Origin: Nitrososphaerota archaeon
Lineage (GTDB): Archaea; Thermoproteota; Nitrososphaeria; Nitrososphaerales; Nitrosopumilaceae
Reading direction: 5' to 3'
Length of the DNA stretch: 38,216 nucleotides
Assembly (NCBI GenBank): GCA_016126025.1
Contig: JAEFDA010000100.1
Location: 1-38,216, forward strand
In this document: in pieces, positions 16,074-23,918 of the stretch
How positions within the stretch are numbered: position 1 is the first letter of the stretch
Layout: the number at the start of each line of letters is the position of its first letter
Translations under genes and position numbers: made by a program
Notes under the pieces: generated by a model
What the model saw: only the letters and a program-made list of their open reading frames with translations
Database searches by the model: none
What the model was told of the DNA's origin: nothing

Positions 16074-16430
16074 CTATGGCTCGGCGGCCAGGGTGCCGTC
16101 GTACCGGCAGTTTATCTGGTATGTCTCCTCGGATATGGTGTTCCCCCGCATCAGCTTGCGGAAACGCTGCCCGGCCTCGGCCTTCTGCAGGCCCACCCCC
16201 CGGGTGAGCAGCACCGCCTTGCGGGCGGCGCCGTGTATGTCCGCCCGCATGGGTATGCCCGACCTGTCGCTGCCCCCGGTGATTTGTAGGGTGCCCTTGA
16301 GGCCCAGCACCGCAGCGTCTGTCTCGTCGCCCAGCTGCAGGCCCAGAAGCGGGACGGCTGCATCATCCTTGAGTTCCCGGCTTACGGACCTGCCGGCGGT
16401 GTCCGACACGGTGAGCTTGAAGTTGGCCAT
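16074..16430 (-). CDS. rps6e: Ribosomal protein S6e
   Basis: The protein has 118 residues from the ATG at 16430, typical of archaeal S6e, which lacks the phosphorylated eukaryotic tail. The start MANFKLTVSD and the segments LKGTLQITGGSDRSGIPMR and RKAVLLTRGVG are family hallmarks. It belongs to the small ribosomal subunit. The frame remains open 8 codons further upstream, but the TATA element at 16453-16462 is 27 bp before 16430. The downstream order S6e - aIF2 gamma - PIN nuclease is conserved in archaea. Confidence 0.93.
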   Translation of the reverse strand: MANFKLTVSDTAGRSVSRELKDDAAVPLLGLQLGDETDAAVLGLKGTLQITGGSDRSGIPMRADIHGAARKAVLLTRGVGLQKAEAGQRFRKLMRGNTISEETYQINCRYDGTLAAEP

Positions 16431-16452
16431 GCGGCGGGTTGGCCGCCAGAGC

Positions 16453-16462
16453 ACTAATTAAC
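16453..16462 (-). promoter_or_regulatory. TATA box of S6e
   Basis: GTTAATTAGT on the minus strand, 27 bp upstream of the S6e ATG. Confidence 0.5.
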
Positions 16463-16580
16463 GTTTGGCGGCTGCCATGCCTGCGTTCCGCACCCGTTGT
16501 CGGCGCCTGCCCCTACCATCCCAATCCGCACCGGGTACGGATACGGTAGCGCGCCACGTAGTTCTGTCGGCGGCGGGCGC

Positions 16581-16589
16581 GTTAAATAG
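16581..16589 (+). promoter_or_regulatory. TATA box of the deoxyribosyltransferase gene
   Basis: GTTAAATAG, 26 bp upstream of the ATG at 16611. Confidence 0.5.
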
Positions 16590-16610
16590 GGCGCCCGCCC
16601 CGCATCCCGC

Positions 16611-17132
16611 ATGATGTCAATGCCCGCACCCGGGAGCAACTCGGCGCCCGCCGGTACGCCGCGGAGACCCGGCGGCGCTACGGGCCGTCCGGCCCGGCGG
16701 CGCGTCATATATCTGGCCAACCCGCTCGGTTTTGCGGAGAGCGGCAGGCACGCGCTGGGACGTATACGCGCCCAGCTGGAGACGCTGGGCGTCAACGTCT
16801 GGGAGCCGTTCGCCGAATGCGCCGGCCGTACGCCCCGCGATATAGGACGGCTCTGCCTGGAGCACATACGGGAGAGCGACGGCGTCTTTGCCGTGGTGAA
16901 CGGAAATCCGCCGGACGAGGGCGTGATGGTGGAGATAGGGTACGCGTTCGCGCTGGGGAAGCCGGTCTTTCTCTTCCGGGACGATATCAGAACCTGCGCC
17001 GACACCCCCGACTATCCACTGAACCTGATGATATACGCCGGGCTGCCGGACGAGTGGCGCGACCACTGGTATACGGACATCGGGGAGGTGGCCGACGGCA
17101 AGAAGGCCCTGGCCCGGTGGGCCGGCGCGTGA
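16611..17132 (+). CDS. Nucleoside 2-deoxyribosyltransferase-like protein
   Basis: The protein has 173 residues. After a proline/glycine-rich N-terminal 30 residues it shows IYLANPLGFAESGR and later SDGVFAVVNGNPPDEGVMVE followed by GYAFALGKPVFLFRDD, the ribose-binding and catalytic-Glu region of the N-deoxyribosyltransferase family. Members exchange bases between deoxynucleosides or hydrolyse dNMPs. The true substrate cannot be inferred. It is monocistronic with its own TATA element and is followed by tRNA-Arg on the other strand. The N-terminal extension is unusual for the family and may be disordered or indicate a later start. Confidence 0.85.
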   Translation: MMSMPAPGSNSAPAGTPRRPGGATGRPARRRVIYLANPLGFAESGRHALGRIRAQLETLGVNVWEPFAECAGRTPRDIGRLCLEHIRESDGVFAVVNGNPPDEGVMVEIGYAFALGKPVFLFRDDIRTCADTPDYPLNLMIYAGLPDEWRDHWYTDIGEVADGKKALARWAGA

Positions 17133-17200
17133 ACTGCCCCGCTGGGGGGCGGCCGCGCGACGCCTACATCAGCCTGCCTAGGATGCGGCGCCAGGAACAG

Positions 17201-17275
17201 AGGACCCGGAGGGCTTCGATCCCCCGATCTGGCGGTCCGAAGCCGCCCGCACTCTCCGGACTGTGCTACGGGTCC
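17201..17275 (-). tRNA. tRNA-Arg (anticodon UCG)
   Basis: On the minus strand GGACCCG (17269-17275) pairs with CGGGTCC (17202-17208). The D-stem is GCAC/GUGC, the anticodon stem is GGCGG/CCGCC around the loop CUUCGGA, giving UCG, and the variable loop is AGAUC. The T-stem GGGGG/CCCUC encloses AUCGAAG, so position 54 is A instead of U, and the discriminator would be U; both are unusual. No CCA is encoded and no intron is seen. A TATA element at 17298-17307 is 28 bp upstream. Confidence 0.88.
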
Positions 17276-17284
17276 GGATCACCT

Positions 17285-17307
17285 GATTAATAACCGGCCT
17301 AAATACC
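17285..17307. promoter_or_regulatory. Crossed divergent promoters of tRNA-Arg and the aminotransferase
   Basis: GATTAATAAC at 17285-17294 is 27 bp before the rightward ATG at 17317. GGTATTTAGG (minus strand) at 17298-17307 is 28 bp before the leftward tRNA start at 17275. The two start points are only 42 bp apart and the boxes are crossed. Confidence 0.5.
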
Positions 17308-17316
17308 TGTAGCGTA

Positions 17317-18510
17317 ATGGAACAGGGTACGGAGTCCCTAAAGGTATCGTCCAAGGTGGCCGGGGTGGAGTATGCCATCCGGGACATAGTGCTGGCGGCC
17401 AAGGAGGCCGAGCGGAGGGGCGTGCGGGTGGACTATCTCACCATAGGGGATCCGGTCCAGTGCGGATTCCAGCCTCCCCCCAACGTGGTGGAGGAGTACG
17501 TGAGGGCGGTGCGGCGCGGCGACAACTATTATGCCCCCTCCGAAGGGCTGCCCGAGCTCCGCGAGGCCATAGCCCGGAGGGAGCGCTCCAAGGGGCTGCG
17601 CACCTGCCCCGAGAACGTGGTGGTGACCAACGGCATCTCCGAGGCGCTGGACATGGTGACCGCCTCCATCGTAGAGGAGGGCGACGAGGTGCTGCTGCCT
17701 GGCCCCTACTACCCGCCGTACTCCTCGTACGTGCGGCTGCACGGCGGCGTCCCCGTGGAGTTCGCCGTGGACCTATTCGGGGGGAAGCCGGACATGGACG
17801 ACCTGCGCTCGAAGATCACCGACCGGACGGTCGCCATCTGCCTGATAAACCCCAGCAACCCCACCGGCGTGGTCTTTGACGCGGCCTCGCTGCGGGATAT
17901 AGTGGACGTGGCCAACGAGCACGGCCTGTACATAATATGCGACGAGATATACGACCGCATAGTCTTTGACGACGGCTTTGCCGGAATCGGCAGCGTCGCG
18001 GGGGACTCGCCGGTCATCCTCCTGAACGGGTTCTCCAAGGTGAACCTGATGACCGGGTGGCGCCTGGGGTACGTGGCGTTCGCCGACTCGCCCCGCTTGG
18101 AGAACATCCGGAGGTACCTGCCCCGCCTGGCCCGCCTTCGGCTAGCGGCCAACATGCCCGCCCAGTACGCCGCCGTCGAGTCGCTGCGCGGCCCACAGGG
18201 GTACGTGGACGAGTTCGTGGGGGAGCTGCGCCGGCGCCGGGACATGGTGGTGCGGCGCCTCAACTCCATGCCCGGGCTGTCCTGCCCGGACGTGCGGGGG
18301 GCCTTCTATGTATTCCCCCGCATACTGGACAACCCGTACCCCGACGACCACCAGTTCGTGCTGCGGCTGCTGGAGGAGCAGGGCGTCTTGGTGGTGCACG
18401 GCTCCGGATTCGGCCACACATACGGCAGCGGACACTTCCGGATGGTATTTCTGCCGCCCCCCGAGGTGTTGGAGTCGGCATTGGACCGCATAGAGCGGTT
18501 CGTGTCCTAG
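17317..18510 (+). CDS. Class I/II PLP-dependent aminotransferase (aspartate/alanine type)
   Basis: The protein has 397 residues. YYAPSEGLPELREAIA, then the NPSNPTG phosphate-region motif, CDEIYDRIVFDD with the PLP-pyridine Asp, and NGFSKVNLMTGWRLGY with the Schiff-base Lys, show fold-type I aminotransferase. The C-terminal FRMVFLPPPE carries the substrate-carboxylate Arg. It makes or degrades amino acids such as alanine or aspartate with glutamate as partner. Its ATG is leaderless by TATA spacing, and its stop overlaps the convergent flavin-binding gene by 4 bp. Confidence 0.93.
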   Translation: MEQGTESLKVSSKVAGVEYAIRDIVLAAKEAERRGVRVDYLTIGDPVQCGFQPPPNVVEEYVRAVRRGDNYYAPSEGLPELREAIARRERSKGLRTCPENVVVTNGISEALDMVTASIVEEGDEVLLPGPYYPPYSSYVRLHGGVPVEFAVDLFGGKPDMDDLRSKITDRTVAICLINPSNPTGVVFDAASLRDIVDVANEHGLYIICDEIYDRIVFDDGFAGIGSVAGDSPVILLNGFSKVNLMTGWRLGYVAFADSPRLENIRRYLPRLARLRLAANMPAQYAAVESLRGPQGYVDEFVGELRRRRDMVVRRLNSMPGLSCPDVRGAFYVFPRILDNPYPDDHQFVLRLLEEQGVLVVHGSGFGHTYGSGHFRMVFLPPPEVLESALDRIERFVS

Positions 18511-18896
18511 GACCACTCGGTGACGCTCTCTGGTATGATCTCTATGATGCAGTCGGTGTCCCGGTACAGCTCGGCGGCCGACTCATTCTCCATGGTGTCA
18601 AAGTAGCGCAGCAGTATGTCGCGCGCCAGACCCCCCACGTCTTTCGTGATCAGGCGCGCCCTACCCCGGACCATCACACCGTACAGGGGGGAGCGGATCC
18701 CCTCGTCCACGCAGAAGGTCGCCCTCCCGGTGCGGGCCACGTTCCTGGCCTTGGCGGTGCGGGTGTTGGTCCCCACGTATACGGCTCCCTCCCTGTACAT
18801 GTACCACACCGGCACGACATGGGGGGAGCCGTCGTCGGATACGGTGGCCAGCCGCAGGACCCTCTGCTCGGCCAGAAACTCATGCGGCCGGCCCAT
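18507..18896 (-). CDS. Pyridoxamine-phosphate-oxidase-like flavin/F420-binding protein
   Basis: The protein has 129 residues. HEFLAEQRVLRLATVSDDGSPHVVPVWYMY is the typical start of the split-barrel PNPOx-like family, followed by VGTNTRTAKARNVARTGRATF. Such small members bind FMN, F420 or heme; the neighbouring F420-dependent reductase makes F420 plausible, but this is inference. It is the last gene of a three-gene leftward operon; its start overlaps the end of the membrane-protein gene by 17 bp. Confidence 0.85.
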   Translation of the reverse strand: MGRPHEFLAEQRVLRLATVSDDGSPHVVPVWYMYREGAVYVGTNTRTAKARNVARTGRATFCVDEGIRSPLYGVMVRGRARLITKDVGGLARDILLRYFDTMENESAAELYRDTDCIIEIIPESVTEWS

Positions 18897-19110
18897 GCCT
18901 CCTGAACCCCAGCACCATCAGCATGCCCCCAAAACAGATCATCCCCAAGGAGACCTTCTCACTGGTGAGCTCACCGTTCACCATAAAGTCTCCCACGAAC
19001 TCCACCCCCCATATGGCCACCTGCCGCACCAGGACGATGGCCGCCGTCACCAGAAACAGGGCTCCCACGGCGGTGTACCAATTGCGGCCTCGCCGGTAGT
19101 ACTCGGGCAT
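18880..19110 (-). CDS. Small two-helix membrane protein
   Basis: The 76-residue protein has a basic N-terminus (MPEYYRRGRNW) and two hydrophobic segments at about residues 14-38 and 53-68, separated by a polar loop. I recognise no family. It starts one base after the stop of the F420 reductase gene and overlaps the flavin-binding gene, so it is clearly within this operon. It might anchor or regulate its neighbours; nothing in the sequence shows how. Confidence 0.75.
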   Translation of the reverse strand: MPEYYRRGRNWYTAVGALFLVTAAIVLVRQVAIWGVEFVGDFMVNGELTSEKVSLGMICFGGMLMVLGFRRHGPAA

Positions 19111-19785
19111 CTAGAGTATCTTGATCCCCGGATTTTTAATCTTGTTGCGGATCATGGCATTTAACAGTATGGGGGTGGATATCTCGGCCATGTATGCCAG
19201 GCTGCCGCCCCCCAGATATATGGGCCTCAGCCCCGCGATCTCGCCTATCAGGCCCTTGACGATGTCGACCGCGCCGGCATCATCACCGCAGACGAAGATA
19301 TCGTAGTTCAGGTCCCTCTTGGGGTCGGCCAGCTTCTTCTCGGATATGACATGGAAGGCGGAGACCAGCCGGGAGGGATCCCTCATGTGGGCGCCTATCA
19401 GCTGGTGCGCCGAGCCACCGCCCCCCTCCATGAGGGGTATGAACTCAAAGCCCGCCTTGGTCTTCTTCATGGGAACTACCGGAGAGACCACCACGCAGGA
19501 CTCGGGCGCGGCGGACAGCACGTCGGGGCAGGTGGAGTCTATGTTCTCGTATGGTATGGAGAGCAGCAGCACGTCGCTCTCCCGGGCCGCCGACACGTTG
19601 TCGGTCCCCCGTACGCTGCCCCGTATCCAGCCGTACGCCTGGGCGGCCTCGTCTTGGTAGGCGGCGGCCGACTCCTCGGCCCTCTGGGCGCTCCGGGACC
19701 CCACTATGATGTCGTGGCTGCGGGACCACCTCAGGGCAAAGCCCCTTCCCATGCCGCCGGTACCGCCCACTATCCCTATCCGCAC
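19111..19785 (-). CDS. npdG: F420H2:NADP oxidoreductase (NpdG family)
   Basis: The protein has 224 residues. MRIGIVGGTGGMGRGFALRW is a Rossmann GxGxxG-type motif as in Fno/NpdG, HDIIVGSRSAQRAEE supplies the NADP 2'-phosphate-binding SR, and SCVVVSPVVPMKK and HQLIGAHMRDPSRLVSAFH are typical of the family. It moves hydride between NADPH and coenzyme F420, which thaumarchaea make. It starts with GTG at 19785, 26 bp from a TATA element shared with the divergent phosphatase gene. It leads the operon with the membrane protein and flavin-binding protein. Confidence 0.9.
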   Translation of the reverse strand: MRIGIVGGTGGMGRGFALRWSRSHDIIVGSRSAQRAEESAAAYQDEAAQAYGWIRGSVRGTDNVSAARESDVLLLSIPYENIDSTCPDVLSAAPESCVVVSPVVPMKKTKAGFEFIPLMEGGGGSAHQLIGAHMRDPSRLVSAFHVISEKKLADPKRDLNYDIFVCGDDAGAVDIVKGLIGEIAGLRPIYLGGGSLAYMAEISTPILLNAMIRNKIKNPGIKIL

Positions 19786-19806
19786 GCCGAACGGGCCGGG
19801 TATCTA

Positions 19807-19815
19807 CTTATTATC
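19807..19815. promoter_or_regulatory. Shared TATA region of npdG and the histidine phosphatase
   Basis: CTTATTATC is 26 bp from the leftward GTG at 19785 and about 25 bp from the rightward TTG at 19836, so one AT-rich core appears to serve both directions. Confidence 0.45.
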
Positions 19816-19835
19816 TCTATAGGAGCGGCAGACAG

Positions 19836-20462
19836 TTGACGTCTATCACGTTCCTGCGCCACGGCCAAGCCCGCAACAACGTCGAGCGGACGCTTACGGG
19901 GAGGAGGCCCGGCGTGCCCCTGACCGAGTACGGCGAAGAGCAGGCCCGGTACGCGGCGCGGCTGCTGGCCAGCATGGACATAGCCGCCATATACTCCAGT
20001 CCGGTCCAGAGGGCGATGCAGACGGCCCGGATAGTGGCCGAACACAACTCGTTGGATGTCGTGCACGACGACCGCCTCATAGAGATAGACATGGGCGGGT
20101 TCACCGGCATGAAATACGACGACCTGATGGCCAAGCACGGGAACGTCTTCCTGAGGTTCTACCAGGACGATGCCGAGTTCGCCGGGCTGGGCGTGGAGAC
20201 CTTCTCCAGCGTCCGGGCCCGGGTCCGGGAGATGGTGGAGTACGTGATGGAGAGGCACCGGGGCCAGAACACTGTTCTGGTGACCCACATGGATCCCATA
20301 AAGGCGATGCTCTCCACCGTGCTGGACATCTCATCTGACAGCCTGCACCGCATCATAATAGCCAACGGCTCGCTGAACGTCTTTCCGGTGGACGAGGAGG
20401 GACGCGTCTCGCTGGGGACGGTCAACGCCATGGACCCCTCGCGGCTCACCAGGCTGTGGTAG
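19836..20462 (+). CDS. Histidine phosphatase (phosphoglycerate mutase-like)
   Basis: The protein has 208 residues. TFLRHGQARNNVE is the RHG motif with the phosphohistidine, IYSSPVQRAMQTARIVAE the second Arg region, DDRLIEIDMGGFTGM the conserved Glu, and TVLVTHMDPIKAML carries the second catalytic His. This is the cofactor-dependent PGM/phosphatase superfamily; members include sugar phosphatases and the alpha-ribazole phosphatase, so the substrate is open. The start is a TTG set by TATA spacing. It stands alone. Confidence 0.88.
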   Translation: MTSITFLRHGQARNNVERTLTGRRPGVPLTEYGEEQARYAARLLASMDIAAIYSSPVQRAMQTARIVAEHNSLDVVHDDRLIEIDMGGFTGMKYDDLMAKHGNVFLRFYQDDAEFAGLGVETFSSVRARVREMVEYVMERHRGQNTVLVTHMDPIKAMLSTVLDISSDSLHRIIIANGSLNVFPVDEEGRVSLGTVNAMDPSRLTRLW

Positions 20463-20527
20463 AGGGGCCGGATGCCCGCCCGGCCGCATGCATCCAAGCA
20501 AAAACGCGCGTTCTGTATCTGTAAACT

Positions 20528-20536
20528 ATTAAATAG
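20528..20536 (+). promoter_or_regulatory. TATA box of the cytochrome oxidase operon
   Basis: ATTAAATAG is centred about 32 bp upstream of the first oxidase ATG at 20564, leaving a leader of only a few bases. Confidence 0.45.
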
Positions 20537-20563
20537 AATCCAAAGTCGACTTCGAATCGGAAT

Positions 20564-20815
20564 ATGCGGTACATGTTGGGCGTGGTGGCGTTGATGGCGG
20601 TGGTCGCCACCGTGAACCTCTCCTACGCGGCAACCGAGGAGCCCGGCGAGTACTTGGACCGCCGCACCGAGATCTGGAACCTCTTCTTTCGGATGATGGT
20701 GGTGGCCTTTACCATAGGCGCCGTGGTCTCTGGCACCCTGATCTGGCTGATATGGCGCTTCCGGGAGTCCCATCCCAAGGCAAAGCCCACCAAATATGAG
20801 GGGGTGGACTGGTAG
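20564..20815 (+). CDS. Cytochrome oxidase subunit II, N-terminal membrane part (split gene)
   Basis: The 83-residue protein has an N-terminal hydrophobic segment ending in LSYA, probably a signal peptide, and one membrane helix at about residues 45-67 (VVAFTIGAVVSGTLIWLIWR). This equals the signal and first transmembrane helix of a CoxII. The second helix and the CuA domain are in the next gene, whose GTG overlaps this stop (TAGTG). The pair therefore forms a CoxII divided between its two membrane helices. The family call is from context and topology. Confidence 0.8.
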   Translation: MRYMLGVVALMAVVATVNLSYAATEEPGEYLDRRTEIWNLFFRMMVVAFTIGAVVSGTLIWLIWRFRESHPKAKPTKYEGVDW

Positions 20816-21243
20816 TGGGGGAGCACTCCAACTGGCCCGAATGGGTGTATATCGGGGTAGTGGTGGCGCTACTCTGCTGGGTGGGCGCCGAGGCTTGGAA
20901 CGTGGAGCGGCTGGTGGAGCACGTACCCGAGGACGCCGAGACCATCAAGGTGGTGGGCCAGCAATGGTTCTGGACGTTCGAGCACGAGGACGGCACCAAG
21001 GAGATCGGCGAACTGCACCTGGAGACGGGCAAGGCGTACCGGTTTGAGATAACCTCCACCGACGTAATACACTCGTTCAACATACACGACTACGTGGTGC
21101 TGCTGGATGCGGTGCCCGGCCGCGTGAACACGGTGTGGTTCGCCCCCACCGAGGCGGGCGTATACGACATACAGTGCCGCGAGTACTGCGGGCTCATACA
21201 CTACAACATGCGGGGGACCCTCTACGTGGAGGATCCGACTTGA
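20815..21243 (+). CDS. coxB: Cytochrome oxidase subunit II, CuA domain (split gene)
   Basis: The 142-residue protein has one membrane helix (WVYIGVVVALLCWVG) followed by an exported cupredoxin fold. VVGQQWFWTFEHEDG is the aromatic region for electron entry, DVIHSFNIHD gives the first CuA His, and CREYCGLIHYNM gives two Cys, the second His and the Met, so the binuclear CuA site is complete. It accepts electrons from a small copper protein and passes them to heme a in subunit I. Its GTG start overlaps the stop of the preceding membrane piece. Confidence 0.92.
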   Translation: MGEHSNWPEWVYIGVVVALLCWVGAEAWNVERLVEHVPEDAETIKVVGQQWFWTFEHEDGTKEIGELHLETGKAYRFEITSTDVIHSFNIHDYVVLLDAVPGRVNTVWFAPTEAGVYDIQCREYCGLIHYNMRGTLYVEDPT

Positions 21244-21283
21244 AAAGGATTTTAACCCCTGAGCAGGGAGGGCGGGCGTAGCC

Positions 21284-22810
21284 ATGGTCCTGGAACTGCA
21301 CAAGCCACGTCCGGTCTGGCAGATAATGTTCTCCACGCACCACACCGATGTTGGTCTGCTGTACCTGATAACGTCGCTGGGCTTCCTGTTTCTGGGAGGC
21401 GCGCTGGCGCTGGCCATCCGCGCCGAGCTCTTCTTCCCCGGCTCGCAGATCATAGCCGATTCCATGACGTTCAACCGGATGTTTACGGTGCACGGCACCA
21501 CCCTGATCTTCCTGTTCATACTGCCCTCGGCCTCGGCGGTGGGCAACTACTTCGTTCCCATCATGGTCCGCTACAAGGACATGGCCTACCCCAAGCTGAA
21601 CGCCATAGCGTTCTGGATGATACCCCCCGGGGGGGCCCTGATATGGCTGGGATTTGCCGACTTTACCTGGTACGCGACCCCGCCGTACTCGGTGATCAGC
21701 GCCCCGGGCCCGGCCGCCGACATGTGGATATTCGGCCTGAAGATACTGGGGGTCTCATCGATACTGGGGGCCATCAACTTTGTCGTCACCATACTAAAGT
21801 GCAAGCACCCGGACATGTCCATAGGGCAGGTCCCGCTGCTGGCTTGGTCGTTCCTCTCTTCGTCCCTCATAATACTGGTGGCGCTGCCCACCTTCGCGGC
21901 CGCCCTGCTCATGCTGCTGACAGACCGGCTGGGCGTCTCGGGCTTCTTCAACCCCGTCTTGGGGGGCGACCCGATCGCGTACGCGCACCTCTTCTGGTTC
22001 ACGTTCCACCCGGAGGTGTACGTGCTGGTCATCCCGGCCATCGGCATGATGTACGAGATCATACCCCGCTTCTCCCGCAGGCCCATCTTCAGCCACTCCT
22101 CGGGCGTGGCCGCCTTCGTCATACTGGCCATAGTGGGATTCTCGTCCTGGGCGCACCACATGTACGCCACCGGCATGTCGTTCACCGAGAAGACCGTCTT
22201 CATGGTGGGGACGCTGGCCGCCGTTCCGGCATCGGCTATGCACGTCTTCAACTTTCTGGCCACCATGTGGGGCGGCCGCATCCGCTTCTCCACCCCCATG
22301 ATGTGGGCCGTGGGTGGAATCGCGCTCTTCTTCTCGGCGGGGGCCGGCGGCGTGGTGAACAGCGCCATGCCTCTGGACTTTGTGACGCACGACTCGTACT
22401 GGGTGGTGGGGCACTTCCACCTGTTCGTGATGGGGACCATAGCGTTTGGAACCATCGGATACGTCTACTACATGTTCCCGTACGTGACGGGCCGCATGTA
22501 CCACGAGGCTCTGGGCAAGGTGCACTTTGTGCTGGCCATGGTGGGCACGGTGATGGTCTTCTTCACCCAGCACGTGCTGGGGCTCTTCGGGATGCCCCGG
22601 CGCATATACGACTACCCGCCCATACCCGAGTGGGTGGCGATGAACCAGATCGCCACCATAGGCGCCATGCTCATAGGCATAAGCATGGCGATATGGCTGG
22701 GCAACATGATATACAGCTCCGGCAGGGGCCGGGAGGCGAACATGGAGGATCCCTTCGGCTTGGGCGGCAAGTACTACTACCCGCACCAGCAGAAGAACCC
22801 GGTGCACTAG
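21284..22810 (+). CDS. coxA: Cytochrome oxidase subunit I (A-type heme-copper oxidase)
   Basis: The protein has 508 residues and about twelve membrane helices. The low-spin heme ligands are in MFTVHGTTLIF and YWVVGHFHLFV; CuB ligands are in FTFHPEVYVLVIP (with the cross-linked Tyr and the Glu of the D-channel), and SSWAHHMYATG. GHFH also carries the high-spin heme ligand. It reduces oxygen to water and pumps protons at the cell membrane as the terminal enzyme of ammonia-oxidation respiration. The double cupredoxin gene follows at once after the stop. Confidence 0.96.
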   Translation: MVLELHKPRPVWQIMFSTHHTDVGLLYLITSLGFLFLGGALALAIRAELFFPGSQIIADSMTFNRMFTVHGTTLIFLFILPSASAVGNYFVPIMVRYKDMAYPKLNAIAFWMIPPGGALIWLGFADFTWYATPPYSVISAPGPAADMWIFGLKILGVSSILGAINFVVTILKCKHPDMSIGQVPLLAWSFLSSSLIILVALPTFAAALLMLLTDRLGVSGFFNPVLGGDPIAYAHLFWFTFHPEVYVLVIPAIGMMYEIIPRFSRRPIFSHSSGVAAFVILAIVGFSSWAHHMYATGMSFTEKTVFMVGTLAAVPASAMHVFNFLATMWGGRIRFSTPMMWAVGGIALFFSAGAGGVVNSAMPLDFVTHDSYWVVGHFHLFVMGTIAFGTIGYVYYMFPYVTGRMYHEALGKVHFVLAMVGTVMVFFTQHVLGLFGMPRRIYDYPPIPEWVAMNQIATIGAMLIGISMAIWLGNMIYSSGRGREANMEDPFGLGGKYYYPHQQKNPVH

Positions 22811-22819
22811 GTGGTTGTG

Positions 22820-23764
22820 ATGTCAGAGTACGAACCTATCCGAACCAGCCCCGCAAGGACGGCCAAGATGATGGCCATAATGCTGGGCATATGCATAGTG
22901 GGCGGGGCCATATTCTTCGCGCTGTGGGACTATTGGATATCCGAGGAGCCCCCCATAGTGGCCATAATGAACGAGGCCGTCCAGCAGGAGGTGGGCGCCT
23001 TCACCGGGAGCATCGTACCGGTGGAGCTGACGTTCGTGGAGTCGGACGACTTTAGGGACTTTTCGTTCAACGAGGTGCTGGGAGAGCCGGGGGCCAACCC
23101 CGACATACACGCGAGCGTGGGCGACAAGGTGGTCTTTGACATAACCAACGTGGGGATATCGTTTCATGCCTTGGCTGTGACCGCCGAGCCTACCGGCTAT
23201 GCGGGCATATTCCCCGGATCCGAGGTGGGCACCGCCACCGCTCCCCTCACCAACGGGCAGTCGGGCACCTCCGAGTTCATACCCCCCGAGCCGGGCACCT
23301 ACTATTACATCTGCACGGTCCCCGGACACAGGGAGCAGGGAATGGAGGGGCAGATAATCGTGACCGAGGCCGGCGCCGAGGCGGCCCCTGCCGAGGCCAC
23401 CGGCGTCTCCCACGAGTTCACCTTGGACTTTTACGAGTCCGACGACTTCATAACGTTCGCATTCGGCGCCGTGCCGGGTGAGGAGGGCGCCAACCCCGAT
23501 ATCCGGGTGAACGCCGGCGACGAGGTGACCGTCAAGGTCACCAACCAGGGGATATCGTTCCACTCGTTTGCGGTGGTGAGGGATCCTGCGAACATGGCCT
23601 CTGTGGTCTGGGACTCGGAGATCGGCTCGGCCACCGCCCCGCTCACCCGCGGGCAGTCCGGCGAGACGACGTTCGTGGCCGACACGCCGGGCACGTACTT
23701 TTACGTATGCACGGTCCCCGGCCACGCCCTGCAGGGCATGCAGGGGACCCTGATAGTGGAGTAG
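22820..23764 (+). CDS. Membrane-anchored double cupredoxin
   Basis: From the ATG at 22820 the protein has 314 residues; a GTG at 22811 directly after the coxA stop would add three. One N-terminal membrane helix (about residues 17-40) is followed by two blue-copper domains. Each has an early His (GISFHALAV and GISFHSFAV) and a CTVPGH...GM ligand loop (CTVPGHREQGM and CTVPGHALQGM), giving complete type 1 copper sites. The domains are clearly a tandem duplication, joined by an Ala/Glu linker. It probably replaces cytochrome c as electron donor to CuA. Its place at the end of the oxidase operon supports this. Confidence 0.92.
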   Translation: MSEYEPIRTSPARTAKMMAIMLGICIVGGAIFFALWDYWISEEPPIVAIMNEAVQQEVGAFTGSIVPVELTFVESDDFRDFSFNEVLGEPGANPDIHASVGDKVVFDITNVGISFHALAVTAEPTGYAGIFPGSEVGTATAPLTNGQSGTSEFIPPEPGTYYYICTVPGHREQGMEGQIIVTEAGAEAAPAEATGVSHEFTLDFYESDDFITFAFGAVPGEEGANPDIRVNAGDEVTVKVTNQGISFHSFAVVRDPANMASVVWDSEIGSATAPLTRGQSGETTFVADTPGTYFYVCTVPGHALQGMQGTLIVE

Positions 23765-23918
23765 TCCGGCAAGCCGGTGGACTTCCCATAACCATGTCCC
23801 GCAGCAGTTTGACGTCCGTGTTGAATGCAGGATCGGGCTACCGGACGAGGCGCTTGCTCTGAGCATGGACGCGTACAGCTCACCAAGAATTATTTCCCGG
23901 TGGGTGCATCCAAACTAC

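Noticed and set aside
14587..16461. 624-codon plus-strand frame opposite aIF2 gamma and S6e
   Set aside because: Antisense shadow of three well-supported genes; translation is repetitive Gly/His/Arg/Val with no family features.
21643..23055. 470-codon frame overlapping coxA in another phase
   Set aside because: Arg/His/Gly-rich out-of-frame translation of a gene with all heme and copper ligands intact.
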